A stretch of 21,307 nucleotides of DNA from Bacillota bacterium (GTDB lineage: Bacteria; Bacillota; Clostridia; Clostridiales; Clostridiaceae): contig JAUZPI010000072.1 of assembly GCA_030706015.1 (NCBI GenBank), positions 1 to 21,307 on the forward strand. The letters are read 5' to 3'. The position numbers and the translations under genes are program-made. Numbering within the stretch: position 1 is the first letter of the stretch; every line of letters begins with the position of its first letter. The notes under the pieces are model-generated. The model saw only the letters and a program-made list of their open reading frames with translations, did not search any database and was not told the origin of the DNA. Of the stretch, positions 1 through 8,119 are shown one piece after another.

Positions 1-168
1 AATTCCATCAAGTAAGGTTTGCACTTCAGGATATGTAAATGGATTACCTTCAAGGCTGGCCATATTAAATACAACATCTGGTAACAACTTTTTAACTAAT
101 AGTATCAACTTTCTAGTATCCAACGCAGGTACTATATCATCATAGGATTTATTTCTGTTAAATAGCAC
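1..168 (-). CDS. Fic-family protein, N-terminal part (3' end outside the window)
   Basis: On the minus strand an open frame of 56 codons starts at a GTG (168-166) and runs off the left edge. A GGAG lies 11 bases before the GTG. The segment reading FNMASLEGNPFTYPEVQTLL closely matches the N-terminal helix region of Fic/DOC proteins, where an 'S/A-x-IEGN-x-(L/F)T-x-PEV' pattern precedes the Fic fold. Fic proteins generally transfer AMP or related groups to target proteins. The catalytic HPFxxGNGR motif would lie outside the window, so activity cannot be judged. A nearer ATG (174-172) reads only five codons before a stop and is not the start. The gene points away from the asnB remnant, so the two do not form an operon. 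Confidence 0.7.
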   Translation of the reverse strand, partial: MLFNRNKSYDDIVPALDTRKLILLVKKLLPDVVFNMASLEGNPFTYPEVQTLLDGI

Positions 169-438
169 TATACATCACTCTCCATATTTTATTTTTTAGT
201 GTATGCAACTTATTTATTAATTTCTAAACTAGTAATAGATATATGTATATACTTTATTTATATGAATCAGCTAACTCCTCTTATATCTTAATGATTCTTC
301 TCTTTACTTCTAGAAAATTATATACTGTTTCATAAAACTATTCAAATTCAATGAGACACTTTGAAATTGTATATGTAACATTTTTTCTTTCAATTTCTTA
401 AATTTTTATATTAAATTTGATGAATTAGCCTTTGATAA

Positions 439-1176
439 TATATCAATGACCTAGCACTATCTGGAGAGTGTGCAGATGAAATATTCGGTGGGTATCCTTG
501 GTTTAGAAATCCTGAGTATATAAATGCAACTACTTTCCCATGGTCAAGAGCTACCAAGGAACGAAAAGCACTTTTATCAGGTAACTTATCTAAGATAGAT
601 TTAGAGTCCTTTGTCCAAACTCAATATGAAGATACGTTAAATAAAGTTCCTAAGTTAGATGGTGAAACTAAAGAACAGGCTCGTATGAGAGAATTATTTT
701 ATCTAAATGTAAAATGGTTTATGATTACTCTGCTCACTAGAAAAGATAGAATGAGTATGTCGAATAGTCTTGAGGTTAGGGTTCCCTTTGCAGATTATAG
801 AATAGTTGAATATGCTTTTAATATACCAAATGATATGAAATTCTATAATGGAAGAGAAAAAGGGCTTCTTAGAAGAGCTCTTACAGGTATTTTACCTCAA
901 GATGTGCTTTGGAGGAAAAAGAGCCCATATCCTAAGACCTTTAATCCTAAATATACTGAAGGAGTTCAAACCTGGATGAGAGACATTTTAAAAGATCCTA
1001 GCTCCCCTATCTTACAATTAGTTGATGTTAAGAAGGTTAAGAATATTGTTGAAACTGGAGGTTCCTCCTTCGGAAAACCATGGTTTGGCCAATTAATGAC
1101 TGGACCTCAGCTTATAGCTTATTTAATTCAAGTGAACACTTGGCTGAAGAATTATAAGGTAAAAATAATAATTTAG
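439..1176 (+). pseudogene. asnB: Asparagine synthetase (glutamine-hydrolysing) remnant, C-terminal part only
   Basis: The frame opens just after a stop at 436-438. From about 448 it reads a good match to the C-terminal half of the asparagine synthetase domain, including LALSGECADEIFGGYPWF (451-504) and NSLEVRVPFADYRIVEYAFN further on. Full AsnB enzymes are about 520-630 residues, with an N-terminal Cys2 glutaminase domain and an SGGLDSS pyrophosphate loop. Both are missing, and I see no trace of them in 169-438. The first ATG (685) lies inside the domain with no ribosome-binding site. The remaining frame is intact to its stop and followed by a good terminator, so the 5' loss may be fairly recent. 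I read this as a deletion remnant that cannot make asparagine. A short expressed fragment is possible but unlikely. Confidence 0.85.
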
Positions 1177-1213
1177 TCTCTTAATATTGTATTTTTAACT
1201 CTTAAATTATACA

Positions 1214-1241
1214 AAAAATAAGCCCTGCTGGGCTTATTTTT
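1214..1241 (+). terminator. Rho-independent terminator after the asnB remnant
   Basis: A perfect 12-bp stem (AAAAATAAGCCC, loop TGCT, GGGCTTATTTTT) whose 3' arm ends in a T run. It lies 38 bases after the asnB stop and looks like the original terminator of that gene. Confidence 0.85.
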
Positions 1242-1352
1242 ATGAATTTTATAGTAATTATTCAATAGTTTTATACTTTTTGCAGGTTTAATTCTACCTC
1301 TCAAAATTCCCTCTTAGCCCTTGATACATCTGCCTTCTCAGCAGTTTTCCAG

Positions 1353-1405
1353 AACTTTCGGTTACATTTGGTTACATTTTTCATTATTTATGTAACCTGA
1401 AAGTT
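1353..1405. repeat. Inverted repeat with an internal tandem 10-bp duplication
   Basis: The arms AACTTTCGGTTACAT (1353-1367) and ATGTAACCTGAAAGTT (1390-1405) are complementary except for one bulged T at 1398. The sequence GGTTACATTT occurs twice in direct tandem (1360-1369 and 1370-1379), so the right arm can pair with either copy. The element sits in the 305-base gap between the asnB terminator and aspA, about 60 bases upstream of the aspA -35 box. Apart from this element and the aspA promoter I see nothing else in that gap. No T run follows, so it is not a terminator. Confidence 0.6.
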
Positions 1406-1461
1406 TAAGGTTTTGTCCAAAAGGAAGGGGTTAATCCGATAACACATTTCACCGCTAAAAC

Positions 1462-1490
1462 TTGCTATTAATAATTATTTTTGTTAGAAT
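1462..1490 (+). promoter_or_regulatory. Sigma-A-type promoter of aspA-hydF
   Basis: TTGCTA (1462-1467), a 17-base spacer, then TAGAAT (1485-1490). It gives a leader of roughly 50 bases before the aspA GTG. Confidence 0.65.
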
Positions 1491-1546
1491 TTTTGTATCA
1501 ATAAGGAGCACTAATTTTATCTTGTTTTGGTGTTGGAGGTGCTAAA

Positions 1547-2956
1547 GTGGAACTTGATAATAATTATAGAATTGAAAAAGATCTTTTAGGAGAAAAGGAA
1601 ATTCCTAAGGATGCTTACTATGGAATAAATACTGTGAGAGCAATGGAAAACTTCAATATAAGCAATAAAAAAGTTAATATAAACTTAATAAGGGCCTTAG
1701 TAATAGTAAAAAAATCCGCTTCTATAACTCATAAAAAGCTAAAAAATATGGAGGAGGAAAAAGCAAATGCCATTATTAATGCCTGCGATGATATACTAAC
1801 GGGTGAATATGACTGCTATTTTACCGTTGATGCTCTTCAAGGAGGAGCAGGAACTTCTACTAATATGAATGTTAATGAGGTTATTGCTAACAGAGCTATT
1901 GAACTGTTGGGCGGAAATAAGGGGGATTACACTATAATTCACCCTATTCACCATGTAAATATGTCTCAATCCACTAATGATGTTTACCCAACTGCTCTTA
2001 GAATAGCAGCTATAAATCTTCTTCGTCCTCTTAGTAATGCCTTAGCATCCCTTCAGGATGCTCTTCAGGTTAAAGAAAATGAGTTTAGTGATATAATTAA
2101 ACTCGGAAGAACAGAACTTATGGATGCCCTGCCAATGATGGTGGGTCAGGGTTTTGGTGCTTATGCAAGAGCCATTGCTAGAGATAGATGGAGAATATAT
2201 AAGGTAGAAGAAAGATTACGTGAAGTAAATATTGGCGGTACAGCTATCGGAACAGGTATGAATGCTGCCAGCAAATATATTTTTCTAATGACAGATATAT
2301 TAAGAGAACAAACTGGACTTGGAATAGCAAGAAGCGATTATCCTATGGATACTACTCAAAACATGGATGTATTTGTAGAGGTATCTGGTTTGCTTAAATC
2401 TGCAGCGGTGAATTTAATGAAAATCGCCAATGACCTTAGACTTTTAGGCTCCGGTCCAAAGGGCGGCTTTGGGGAATTAATGCTTCCAGAGGTACAGGCA
2501 GGTTCTTCTATTATGGCGGGAAAGGTAAATCCAGTTATTGCTGAAATGATAAGTCAGGTTTCTATGAAGGTTATTGCCAATGACAGTTCAATTACCTTTG
2601 CTGCTGCTTCAGGACAGCTTGAACTTAATGCCTTTGGCCCTCTTATTGCTGATTCATTGTTAGAATCACTTGAGATACTCACTAACGCTGTAAAAGTTTT
2701 TGAAGAAAAATGTATAAAGGGTATTCAGGTAAATGAGGATAATTGCAAAAAACATTTAGAAGCATCTACTGCTTCTGCTACTGCTCTATTGCATTACATA
2801 GGCTACGATAGAGCTTCTGAAATTGCAAAAATGGCCTTAAAAGAAAATAAGACTATCGAGGAAACTGTTTTATCTCAAGGAATATTGCCCAAAGAAGAGT
2901 TAGAACAAATATTAAACCCTTATCAGCTGACTAAACCTGGAATACCTGGTAAGTGA
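1547..2956 (+). CDS. aspA: Aspartate ammonia-lyase (aspartase)
   Basis: Cytosolic enzyme of the aspartase/fumarase superfamily that splits L-aspartate into fumarate and ammonia. The 469-residue length is normal. Visible motifs are GAGTSTNMNVNE (101-111), QSTNDVYPTA (141-150), the GRTELMDA segment (188-194) and the catalytic SS-loop signature GSSIMAGKVNP (319-329). The usual proline of that loop (IMPGK or IMPAK) is alanine at 324. The start is a GTG with GGAGGT six bases upstream. hydF follows after 13 bases on the same transcript. In many clostridia aspA is found with hydE, hydG and hydF, where it has been suggested to supply ammonia for the dithiomethylamine bridge of the H-cluster. Fumarase C is the main alternative, but the sequence pattern and the hydF linkage favour aspartase. 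Confidence 0.92.
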   Translation: MELDNNYRIEKDLLGEKEIPKDAYYGINTVRAMENFNISNKKVNINLIRALVIVKKSASITHKKLKNMEEEKANAIINACDDILTGEYDCYFTVDALQGGAGTSTNMNVNEVIANRAIELLGGNKGDYTIIHPIHHVNMSQSTNDVYPTALRIAAINLLRPLSNALASLQDALQVKENEFSDIIKLGRTELMDALPMMVGQGFGAYARAIARDRWRIYKVEERLREVNIGGTAIGTGMNAASKYIFLMTDILREQTGLGIARSDYPMDTTQNMDVFVEVSGLLKSAAVNLMKIANDLRLLGSGPKGGFGELMLPEVQAGSSIMAGKVNPVIAEMISQVSMKVIANDSSITFAAASGQLELNAFGPLIADSLLESLEILTNAVKVFEEKCIKGIQVNEDNCKKHLEASTASATALLHYIGYDRASEIAKMALKENKTIEETVLSQGILPKEELEQILNPYQLTKPGIPGK

Positions 2957-2969
2957 AAGGAAGGATAAT

Positions 2970-4202
2970 ATGAGTAATTTAAATGAAACACCTCGTTCAA
3001 ATAGAATACATATCGCTTTATTCGGAAGAAGAAACGCTGGAAAGTCTAGTATAATAAATGCTATTACTGGACAAGAAATTGCCCTTGTGTCCGATGTTAA
3101 GGGAACTACTACAGATCCAGTTTATAAGTCAATGGAACTGCTGCCTTTAGGGCCTGTAGAATTGATAGATACCGCAGGACTTGATGATGAAGGAATCTTA
3201 GGGGAACTAAGAATAAAGAAAACCCTTGAAGTTTTAAATAAAACTGATATTAGTATACTTGTAATTGATGCTGCCTTAGGTGTAGATGATTTTGAAATTA
3301 ACTTAGTAAAACAAATGAAAGAGAAAAATATCCCAATAATAGCTGTATTAAATAAAATGGATACAGTAGCTTCAGAAGAAATTATTAATACATATGAAAA
3401 AAGCCTAGGTGAAAAGCTTATTCCTGCCTCAGCTTTAACTGGTAAAGGCATTGATGAAATTAAATTAGCTCTTACTAAGGCTGTCCCTGAGGATGAAGAT
3501 AAATTTAAGATTGTTGGTGATTTGATTTCCCCTGGAGATTTTGTAGTATTAGTAACACCTATTGATAAGGCTGCACCTAAGGGAAGACTTATATTGCCTC
3601 AACAGCAAACCATTAGGGATATTCTTGAAAGCGATGCTATTGCAGTGGTGACCAAGGAACACGAATTAAAAGAAACCATTGAAAACTTAGGTAAAAAACC
3701 AAGGCTTGTTATAACCGATTCTCAGGTATTTTTAAAGGTTGCTGCAGATACACCTAGAGATATACCTATGACCTCCTTTTCTATTCTCTTTGCTAGAAAT
3801 AAAGGTGATTTGCCTGAACTTATCAACGGTGTAAAAGCAATAAAGAGTTTAAAAGATGGTGACAAAATTTTAATAGCTGAAGCTTGCACTCACCATAGAC
3901 AATCTGATGATATCGGAAAAGTCAAAATACCAAGATGGCTGAGACAAAGCACAGGAAAGAAACTTGAATTTGAATTTGCCAGCGGATTTAGTTTTCCTGA
4001 AAATATTAAAGATTACGCTCTTATAGTTCATTGTGCTGGATGTATGTTAAATAGAAAGGCAATGCTGCACAGACTTCAAGAGGCTAAAGAAGCTAATATA
4101 CCTATCGTAAATTATGGTGTGTTAATCAGCTATGTACAGGGAATATTGGAAAGAGCTCTGGAACCATTTCCCTTAGCTAAAATCGTTTTAGAAGAAGATT
4201 AG
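2970..4202 (+). CDS. hydF: [FeFe]-hydrogenase H-cluster maturation GTPase HydF
   Basis: HydF is the scaffold on which HydE and HydG products are built into the 2Fe subcluster, which is then passed to apo-hydrogenase. The 410 residues show the three expected parts. The GTPase domain has the P-loop GRRNAGKS (19-26), GTTT (45-48), DTAG (67-70) and NKMD (128-131). A middle dimerisation region follows. The C-terminal 4Fe-4S domain has CTHH (C306, H308) and HCAGC (H354, C355, C358). These match the conserved cysteine and histidine ligand pattern of the family, so the protein looks fully functional. A GGAAGG lies just upstream of the ATG. It is co-transcribed with aspA and ends at a terminator. The gene implies that the organism makes an [FeFe]-hydrogenase elsewhere in the genome. 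Confidence 0.97.
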   Translation: MSNLNETPRSNRIHIALFGRRNAGKSSIINAITGQEIALVSDVKGTTTDPVYKSMELLPLGPVELIDTAGLDDEGILGELRIKKTLEVLNKTDISILVIDAALGVDDFEINLVKQMKEKNIPIIAVLNKMDTVASEEIINTYEKSLGEKLIPASALTGKGIDEIKLALTKAVPEDEDKFKIVGDLISPGDFVVLVTPIDKAAPKGRLILPQQQTIRDILESDAIAVVTKEHELKETIENLGKKPRLVITDSQVFLKVAADTPRDIPMTSFSILFARNKGDLPELINGVKAIKSLKDGDKILIAEACTHHRQSDDIGKVKIPRWLRQSTGKKLEFEFASGFSFPENIKDYALIVHCAGCMLNRKAMLHRLQEAKEANIPIVNYGVLISYVQGILERALEPFPLAKIVLEED

Positions 4203-4212
4203 CATTTTAACC

Positions 4213-4244
4213 AAACACCTTGATTATTATCTAGGTGTTTTTTT
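4213..4244 (+). terminator. Rho-independent terminator after hydF
   Basis: AAACACCT (4213-4220) pairs with AGGTGTTT (4233-4240) over a 12-base loop, followed by four more T. It closes the aspA-hydF operon. Confidence 0.85.
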
Positions 4245-4330
4245 GTATTCTTACAATTTTAAATTTATATAGAGATATTTGTCAAACTCCATTGTATAAT
4301 ATTGGTATATTGTAATAAGGAGGGAATCAA

Positions 4331-6199
4331 TTGAAATATTCTCTTAAAATTCTATTCCCATGCTTATTTTTCATTTTATTTATTTTATCATCTTCTAGTG
4401 TACAAGCACAATCTAGTAAACTTTCAATAGGAAAATACTTAATAACTTCTGAGATTTTAAATTCCGGTGATATGTCTGTTGAAGAAGTTATTCACTATAA
4501 TTTTTCTGGAAACTTTAATGGAGTAAAAAGACAAATACTTTTTCCTGGTGGTTGTTCCATCCAAAATGTTAAGATTTCAGAAGGGTCAAAGATTTATAAG
4601 CAGGTTGATTCAGCCTCAAATGGTGATATGGGGGTCTTTAGATTAGATACCTCTGTTAACAATGCTCTAACCATATGGATATATGCGCCATCTACCGATA
4701 TGTCTAGGATTATAACTATATCATATACAATTAAAAATGCTGCAATAAAATACAATGATACTGGCGAAATTTACTGGAGGTTCCTGGGCAATGAGAATAA
4801 AGCACCAGTAGATTCTCTATCAATTAGCATAAAGTTACCTTTGGGCAGCACTAAGAGTACTGTAAAATTTTTCACTCACGGTCCTTTAAATATAAGTTCA
4901 AAAATGGTTGATAATCAAACTGTAAGTTTATACACTAATGATTTAGCTGCTGAAAAGTATGTAGAAGCACGAGTTTTATTTCCACCTAACCTAATAGCTG
5001 CGGCACAAAGAAATAAGCCAATTAATGAACTAAATGATATTCTAAAGCAAGAATCTTCAGTGAAAAATAGTGTAATAGAAAACTTGAGAAATTTTCAACA
5101 AATTGAATCATCAATAATAATATTCGCTGTATTTGCTGTAATAGTTCAGTTATTTGTAAAGTTCAAATTATGTGGTCATGCTAAGTCAAAATTTAGAGGT
5201 AAATACCTAGAAAGTTTGCCATCTGACTGCAGCCCAGCTGTTATGAGTGTACTATGTAAATCTGGTAAGATAACCTCAAAAGATATTTGTGCTACACTAA
5301 TTGATCTTGTTAGAAAGAAATATTTTAAATTAGAAATTATACCAAATTCCTCATATAGCATATCAAATGTTTCAAATAAACATGATTTTGTAATTACTAG
5401 AATATGTTTCGGTGATTCTAATTCCCTTAATCATGAAAAATTTTTTATGAATTGGTTTATGAGATGTTTTGGATATGACGGAGCTTTTACATTTAATGAA
5501 ATAAAACAAACTGTTCGGGATATAGACTTTGCTTTAGAATTTAGAGAGAACTTCCGTGAATGGGTAGATATTGTTAAAAACGATGCGGCAGAATACGGTT
5601 ATTTCGAAAATAAATCACCTATTGTTGGAACTGTAGTTTCAGTTATGTTCATAATTATCTCTCTACTCATAGCATGCTATATTACAAAAATTAATGGAAG
5701 TTTAATAACCAAACTGCTTTGTTTAATAATTATAGTTTTATCTGCTTCTTTAATTGGTGGTGGAAAAAGAAGAACACAAAAGGGCTCAACTGAACGTGCT
5801 AAGTGGAAAGCATTTAAAAACTATTTAATGGATTTTAGCACTCTTAGAAATGTAGCAATTCCTTCAATTATTACCTGGGAGAGCTACTTACCTTTTGCAA
5901 TATCTTTAGGAATTGCCCAAAAAGCAATTCATCAGCTAAAAACCTTTTTTCCCAATAAATGTTTTAAAGGTGATGCAAATATAGCAGATTTTACATATAT
6001 AAACATACTAGCTGACTATGATACTAATATTACGTTTGATCAATTCAATGATATCACAAATACCTTCGATCAAATATTAACCATAGCATTTTCACCTACC
6101 AGTTCATCTGATTTATCTTCTGGCGGTGAAGGTGGTGATTCCGGAGATAGCAGTGACTCTGGTGGTGGTGATGGTGGGGGCGGTTCTGACGGATTTTAA
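4331..6199 (+). CDS. DUF2207 membrane protein with Gly/Ser-rich tail
   Basis: Exported membrane protein of the DUF2207 family (YciQ-like), biochemical function unknown. The start is a TTG with AAGGAGGG six bases upstream. Residues 1-27 form a signal peptide ending near VQAQ. Residues 30-255 are a beta-rich extracytoplasmic region. Transmembrane segments lie at about 260-278, 431-452 and 457-477, with a cytoplasmic domain between the first two. The WESYLPFAISLG stretch (516-527) is a family hallmark. The last 35 or so residues are almost only Gly, Ser and Asp, again typical of the family. It has no operon partner: hydF ends at a terminator upstream, and 186 bases separate it from the next gene. 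A TATAAT lies at about 4295, but I could not place a convincing -35 box. Confidence 0.88.
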   Translation: MKYSLKILFPCLFFILFILSSSSVQAQSSKLSIGKYLITSEILNSGDMSVEEVIHYNFSGNFNGVKRQILFPGGCSIQNVKISEGSKIYKQVDSASNGDMGVFRLDTSVNNALTIWIYAPSTDMSRIITISYTIKNAAIKYNDTGEIYWRFLGNENKAPVDSLSISIKLPLGSTKSTVKFFTHGPLNISSKMVDNQTVSLYTNDLAAEKYVEARVLFPPNLIAAAQRNKPINELNDILKQESSVKNSVIENLRNFQQIESSIIIFAVFAVIVQLFVKFKLCGHAKSKFRGKYLESLPSDCSPAVMSVLCKSGKITSKDICATLIDLVRKKYFKLEIIPNSSYSISNVSNKHDFVITRICFGDSNSLNHEKFFMNWFMRCFGYDGAFTFNEIKQTVRDIDFALEFRENFREWVDIVKNDAAEYGYFENKSPIVGTVVSVMFIIISLLIACYITKINGSLITKLLCLIIIVLSASLIGGGKRRTQKGSTERAKWKAFKNYLMDFSTLRNVAIPSIITWESYLPFAISLGIAQKAIHQLKTFFPNKCFKGDANIADFTYINILADYDTNITFDQFNDITNTFDQILTIAFSPTSSSDLSSGGEGGDSGDSSDSGGGDGGGGSDGF

Positions 6200-6306
6200 T
6201 AAAAATATAATTAATTATATATACTATGATTCATAAACATTCGCTTTTAATCTTCAGATTTCGATATGAATAAAATCACCTCTTCTGAAAAATAATAAAT
6301 TATAAA

Positions 6307-6376
6307 AATCGGAATTTTTCAAAATAATAGATAGGAGGGAGCTGGTTTAATTTTTATTCCGATTATTTAAGCCAGT
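6307..6376 (+). promoter_or_regulatory. Structured leader: two overlapping stems around a distant Shine-Dalgarno
   Basis: A strong Shine-Dalgarno AGGAGGG (6333-6339) is 46 bases from the only usable ATG (6386). Stem A pairs AATCGGAAT (6307-6315) with ATTCCGATT (6356-6364), a perfect 9 bp enclosing the Shine-Dalgarno. Stem B pairs CTGGTTTAA (6342-6350) with TTTAAGCCAG (6366-6375), nine pairs including one G-U. Stem B looped out would leave about 12 bases between the Shine-Dalgarno and the ATG, a workable distance. Stems A and B overlap, so they are either alternatives or a pseudoknot. The pairings are read directly; the regulatory role is inference. Confidence 0.5.
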
Positions 6377-6385
6377 AACTTAGAT

Positions 6386-6589
6386 ATGAATAAAGATGCT
6401 AGACACAATATCCACGTGGCATGTGAAACTCTAGAAACCGCTTATCGCAGCATTAAAGGAGCCTCCCAGACAGGAACAGATTCCCAAGTTCAGTCCCGAA
6501 TCAAGGACCAAACTATAGAAATTGAAAAATGTTTAAAAGAATGTAAAGATATAGCCTCTGGAATAAGTCAACATAAGTTCTACGATTAA
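6386..6589 (+). CDS. Unrecognised 67-residue protein
   Basis: I do not recognise this protein. It is predicted mostly helical and soluble, with no signal peptide or membrane segment, a charged middle (residues 37-53, rich in Lys and Glu) and two cysteines three apart or so in KCLKECK (48-54), plus one at 13. In-frame codons upstream of the ATG reach a stop at 6368-6370 with no alternative start. No Shine-Dalgarno lies at normal distance; the nearest is AGGAGGG 46 bases upstream, behind a predicted hairpin. Codon use looks like that of the neighbours, and a terminator follows directly, which supports a real gene. The 12 bases GATATGAATAAA around the start (6383-6394) also occur at 6263-6274. 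Confidence 0.65.
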   Translation: MNKDARHNIHVACETLETAYRSIKGASQTGTDSQVQSRIKDQTIEIEKCLKECKDIASGISQHKFYD

Positions 6590-6605
6590 CCAAACACATA
6601 AAGTA

Positions 6606-6644
6606 AAATTGGCTGGTAATGCTTAAAGCACTGCCAGCCAGTTT
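6606..6644. terminator. Bidirectional terminator between the 67-residue gene and livF
   Basis: A long stem-loop centred on GGCTGG (6611-6616) and CCAGCC (6634-6639), extended inwards to the loop TTA (6624-6626) with one A-C mismatch and outwards through A-T and G-U pairs. CATTTT follows on the plus strand and TTTTACTTT on the minus strand. It can end both converging transcripts. Confidence 0.8.
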
Positions 6645-6648
6645 CATT

Positions 6649-7353
6649 TTATTCACCTAAATAAGCGCTTCTTACAGCATCATCGTTAAGTAAATCTTGT
6701 GCATTTCCTTTAAGCACAATCTTACCTGTTTCCAACACATAAGCCTTGTGTGCAATTGATAATGCCATATGAGCATTTTGCTCGACCAGCAGTACTGTAG
6801 TCCCTGCTTTGTTGATTTCCTTGATAATATTAAATATATCTTGTACAACTAGAGGTGCAAGCCCCATGGATGGTTCGTCCAAAAGAATAATCTTTGGCCT
6901 AATCATAAGCGCTCTTCCCATTGCAAGCATTTGCTGCTCACCACCGCTTAGAGTTCCAGCTAATTGTTTTCTTCTTTCTTTTAGTCTTGGGAATTTTTCA
7001 AATATCATTTCGTAATCCTTGTGAATTTCTGCTTTATCCTTTCTTAGATAAGCTCCTAATTCCAGGTTTTCCATAACTGATAAATTTGCAAAAATTCTTC
7101 TTCCTTCTGGTACGTGGGCTATACCTAGTCCTGCCATTTTATAGGTTGGCATACCATTAATTGAAGTTCCATTAAATAATATTTCACCAGTTTTCTCAGT
7201 GGCGAGCCCAGAAATAGCTCTTAAAGTTGAAGTTTTCCCAGCTCCATTAGCACCTATAAGAGTTACTATTTCACCTTCTTCAACATCTATATTTATATCT
7301 GTAAGAGCATGAATAGCCCCGTAATAAACATTAAGATCTTTAATTTTTAGCAT
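6649..7353 (-). CDS. livF: Branched-chain amino-acid ABC transporter ATPase LivF
   Basis: One of the two cytoplasmic ATPases of the Leu/Ile/Val importer. From the ATG at 7353 the protein has 234 residues: Walker A GANGAGKT (34-41), Q-loop region with the VPEGRRIFANL stretch typical of LivF (81-91), ABC signature LSGGE (135-139) and Walker B IILLDEP (155-161), then the switch histidine region VEQNAH. I chose this ATG because GGAGAGGGTGG lies just upstream. An earlier in-frame TTG (7371) has no better site. It overlaps the end of livG by 14 bases, so translation is coupled. It is the last gene of the operon and ends directly at the bidirectional terminator. Confidence 0.95.
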   Translation of the reverse strand: MLKIKDLNVYYGAIHALTDINIDVEEGEIVTLIGANGAGKTSTLRAISGLATEKTGEILFNGTSINGMPTYKMAGLGIAHVPEGRRIFANLSVMENLELGAYLRKDKAEIHKDYEMIFEKFPRLKERRKQLAGTLSGGEQQMLAMGRALMIRPKIILLDEPSMGLAPLVVQDIFNIIKEINKAGTTVLLVEQNAHMALSIAHKAYVLETGKIVLKGNAQDLLNDDAVRSAYLGE

Positions 7354-8119
7354 CTGCACCACCCTCTCCAAGGTACGCTTTTATAACTTTTTCGTTTTTC
7401 TTAATTTCATCTGGAGTACCTTCCGCGATTACTTTACCATAGTCCACAACAACTATTTTTTCACAAACACCCATAACTAATTTCATATCATGTTCAATTA
7501 AAAGAATAGCTATTTTAAATTCGTCTCGTATCCAGTTAATTAAATGCATTAGTTCTGTAGTTTCTTGCGGATTCATACCTGCAGCAGGCTCATCAAGAAG
7601 AAGAAGTTTAGGACTCGCAGCCAAAGCTCTTACTATCTCAAGTCTTCTTTGATCACCATACGGAAGATTTGATGCCAATTCATCTTTTTTTCCATCAAGT
7701 TTGAATATCTTTAATAGTTCTAAAGCCTTTTCTTCAATTTCCTTTTCACCTTTAAAAAATCTTGGTGTACGGAATACTGCATCAAAAATATTATATTTGA
7801 TTTGATAGTTAAAGGATATTTTTACATTATCAATAACTGAAGAACTTTTTAACAATCTTATATTTTGGAAAGTACGTGCAATATTCTTTTTAGTTATTTC
7901 ATAAGGCTTTATGCCTTCAATACTTTCTCCATTAAACTGTATGTTACCACTAGTAGGAGCATATACGCCTGTAAGCATATTAAAAATAGTAGTCTTCCCT
8001 GCTCCATTTGGTCCTATAAGTCCTACTAAGTCATTTTCACCAATTGTTAGTGAAAAATCTGAAACAGCAGTTAGTCCGCCAAATTTTATAGTTAAATTAT
8101 TTGCTTTCAGCAGTGACAT
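7340..8119 (-). CDS. livG: Branched-chain amino-acid ABC transporter ATPase LivG
   Basis: Second ATPase of the importer, partner of LivF. The 259 residues show Walker A GPNGAGKT (36-43), the FQNIRLL stretch (84-90), a LivG-type signature LPYGDQRRLEI (152-162) instead of canonical LSGGQ, Walker B LLLLDEP (172-178) and the switch segment LLIEHDM. The ATG at 8119 follows AGGGTGGT at good spacing. A longer in-frame reading from 8161 would lie inside livM and has no such site. The gene overlaps livM by 23 bases at its start and livF by 14 at its end, the typical coupled arrangement of liv operons. Confidence 0.95.
   Translation of the reverse strand: MSLLKANNLTIKFGGLTAVSDFSLTIGENDLVGLIGPNGAGKTTIFNMLTGVYAPTSGNIQFNGESIEGIKPYEITKKNIARTFQNIRLLKSSSVIDNVKISFNYQIKYNIFDAVFRTPRFFKGEKEIEEKALELLKIFKLDGKKDELASNLPYGDQRRLEIVRALAASPKLLLLDEPAAGMNPQETTELMHLINWIRDEFKIAILLIEHDMKLVMGVCEKIVVVDYGKVIAEGTPDEIKKNEKVIKAYLGEGGADAKN

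Noticed and set aside
685..1176. A complete small gene starting at ATG 685
   Set aside because: No ribosome-binding site, and homology to AsnB continues upstream to about 448 in the same frame.
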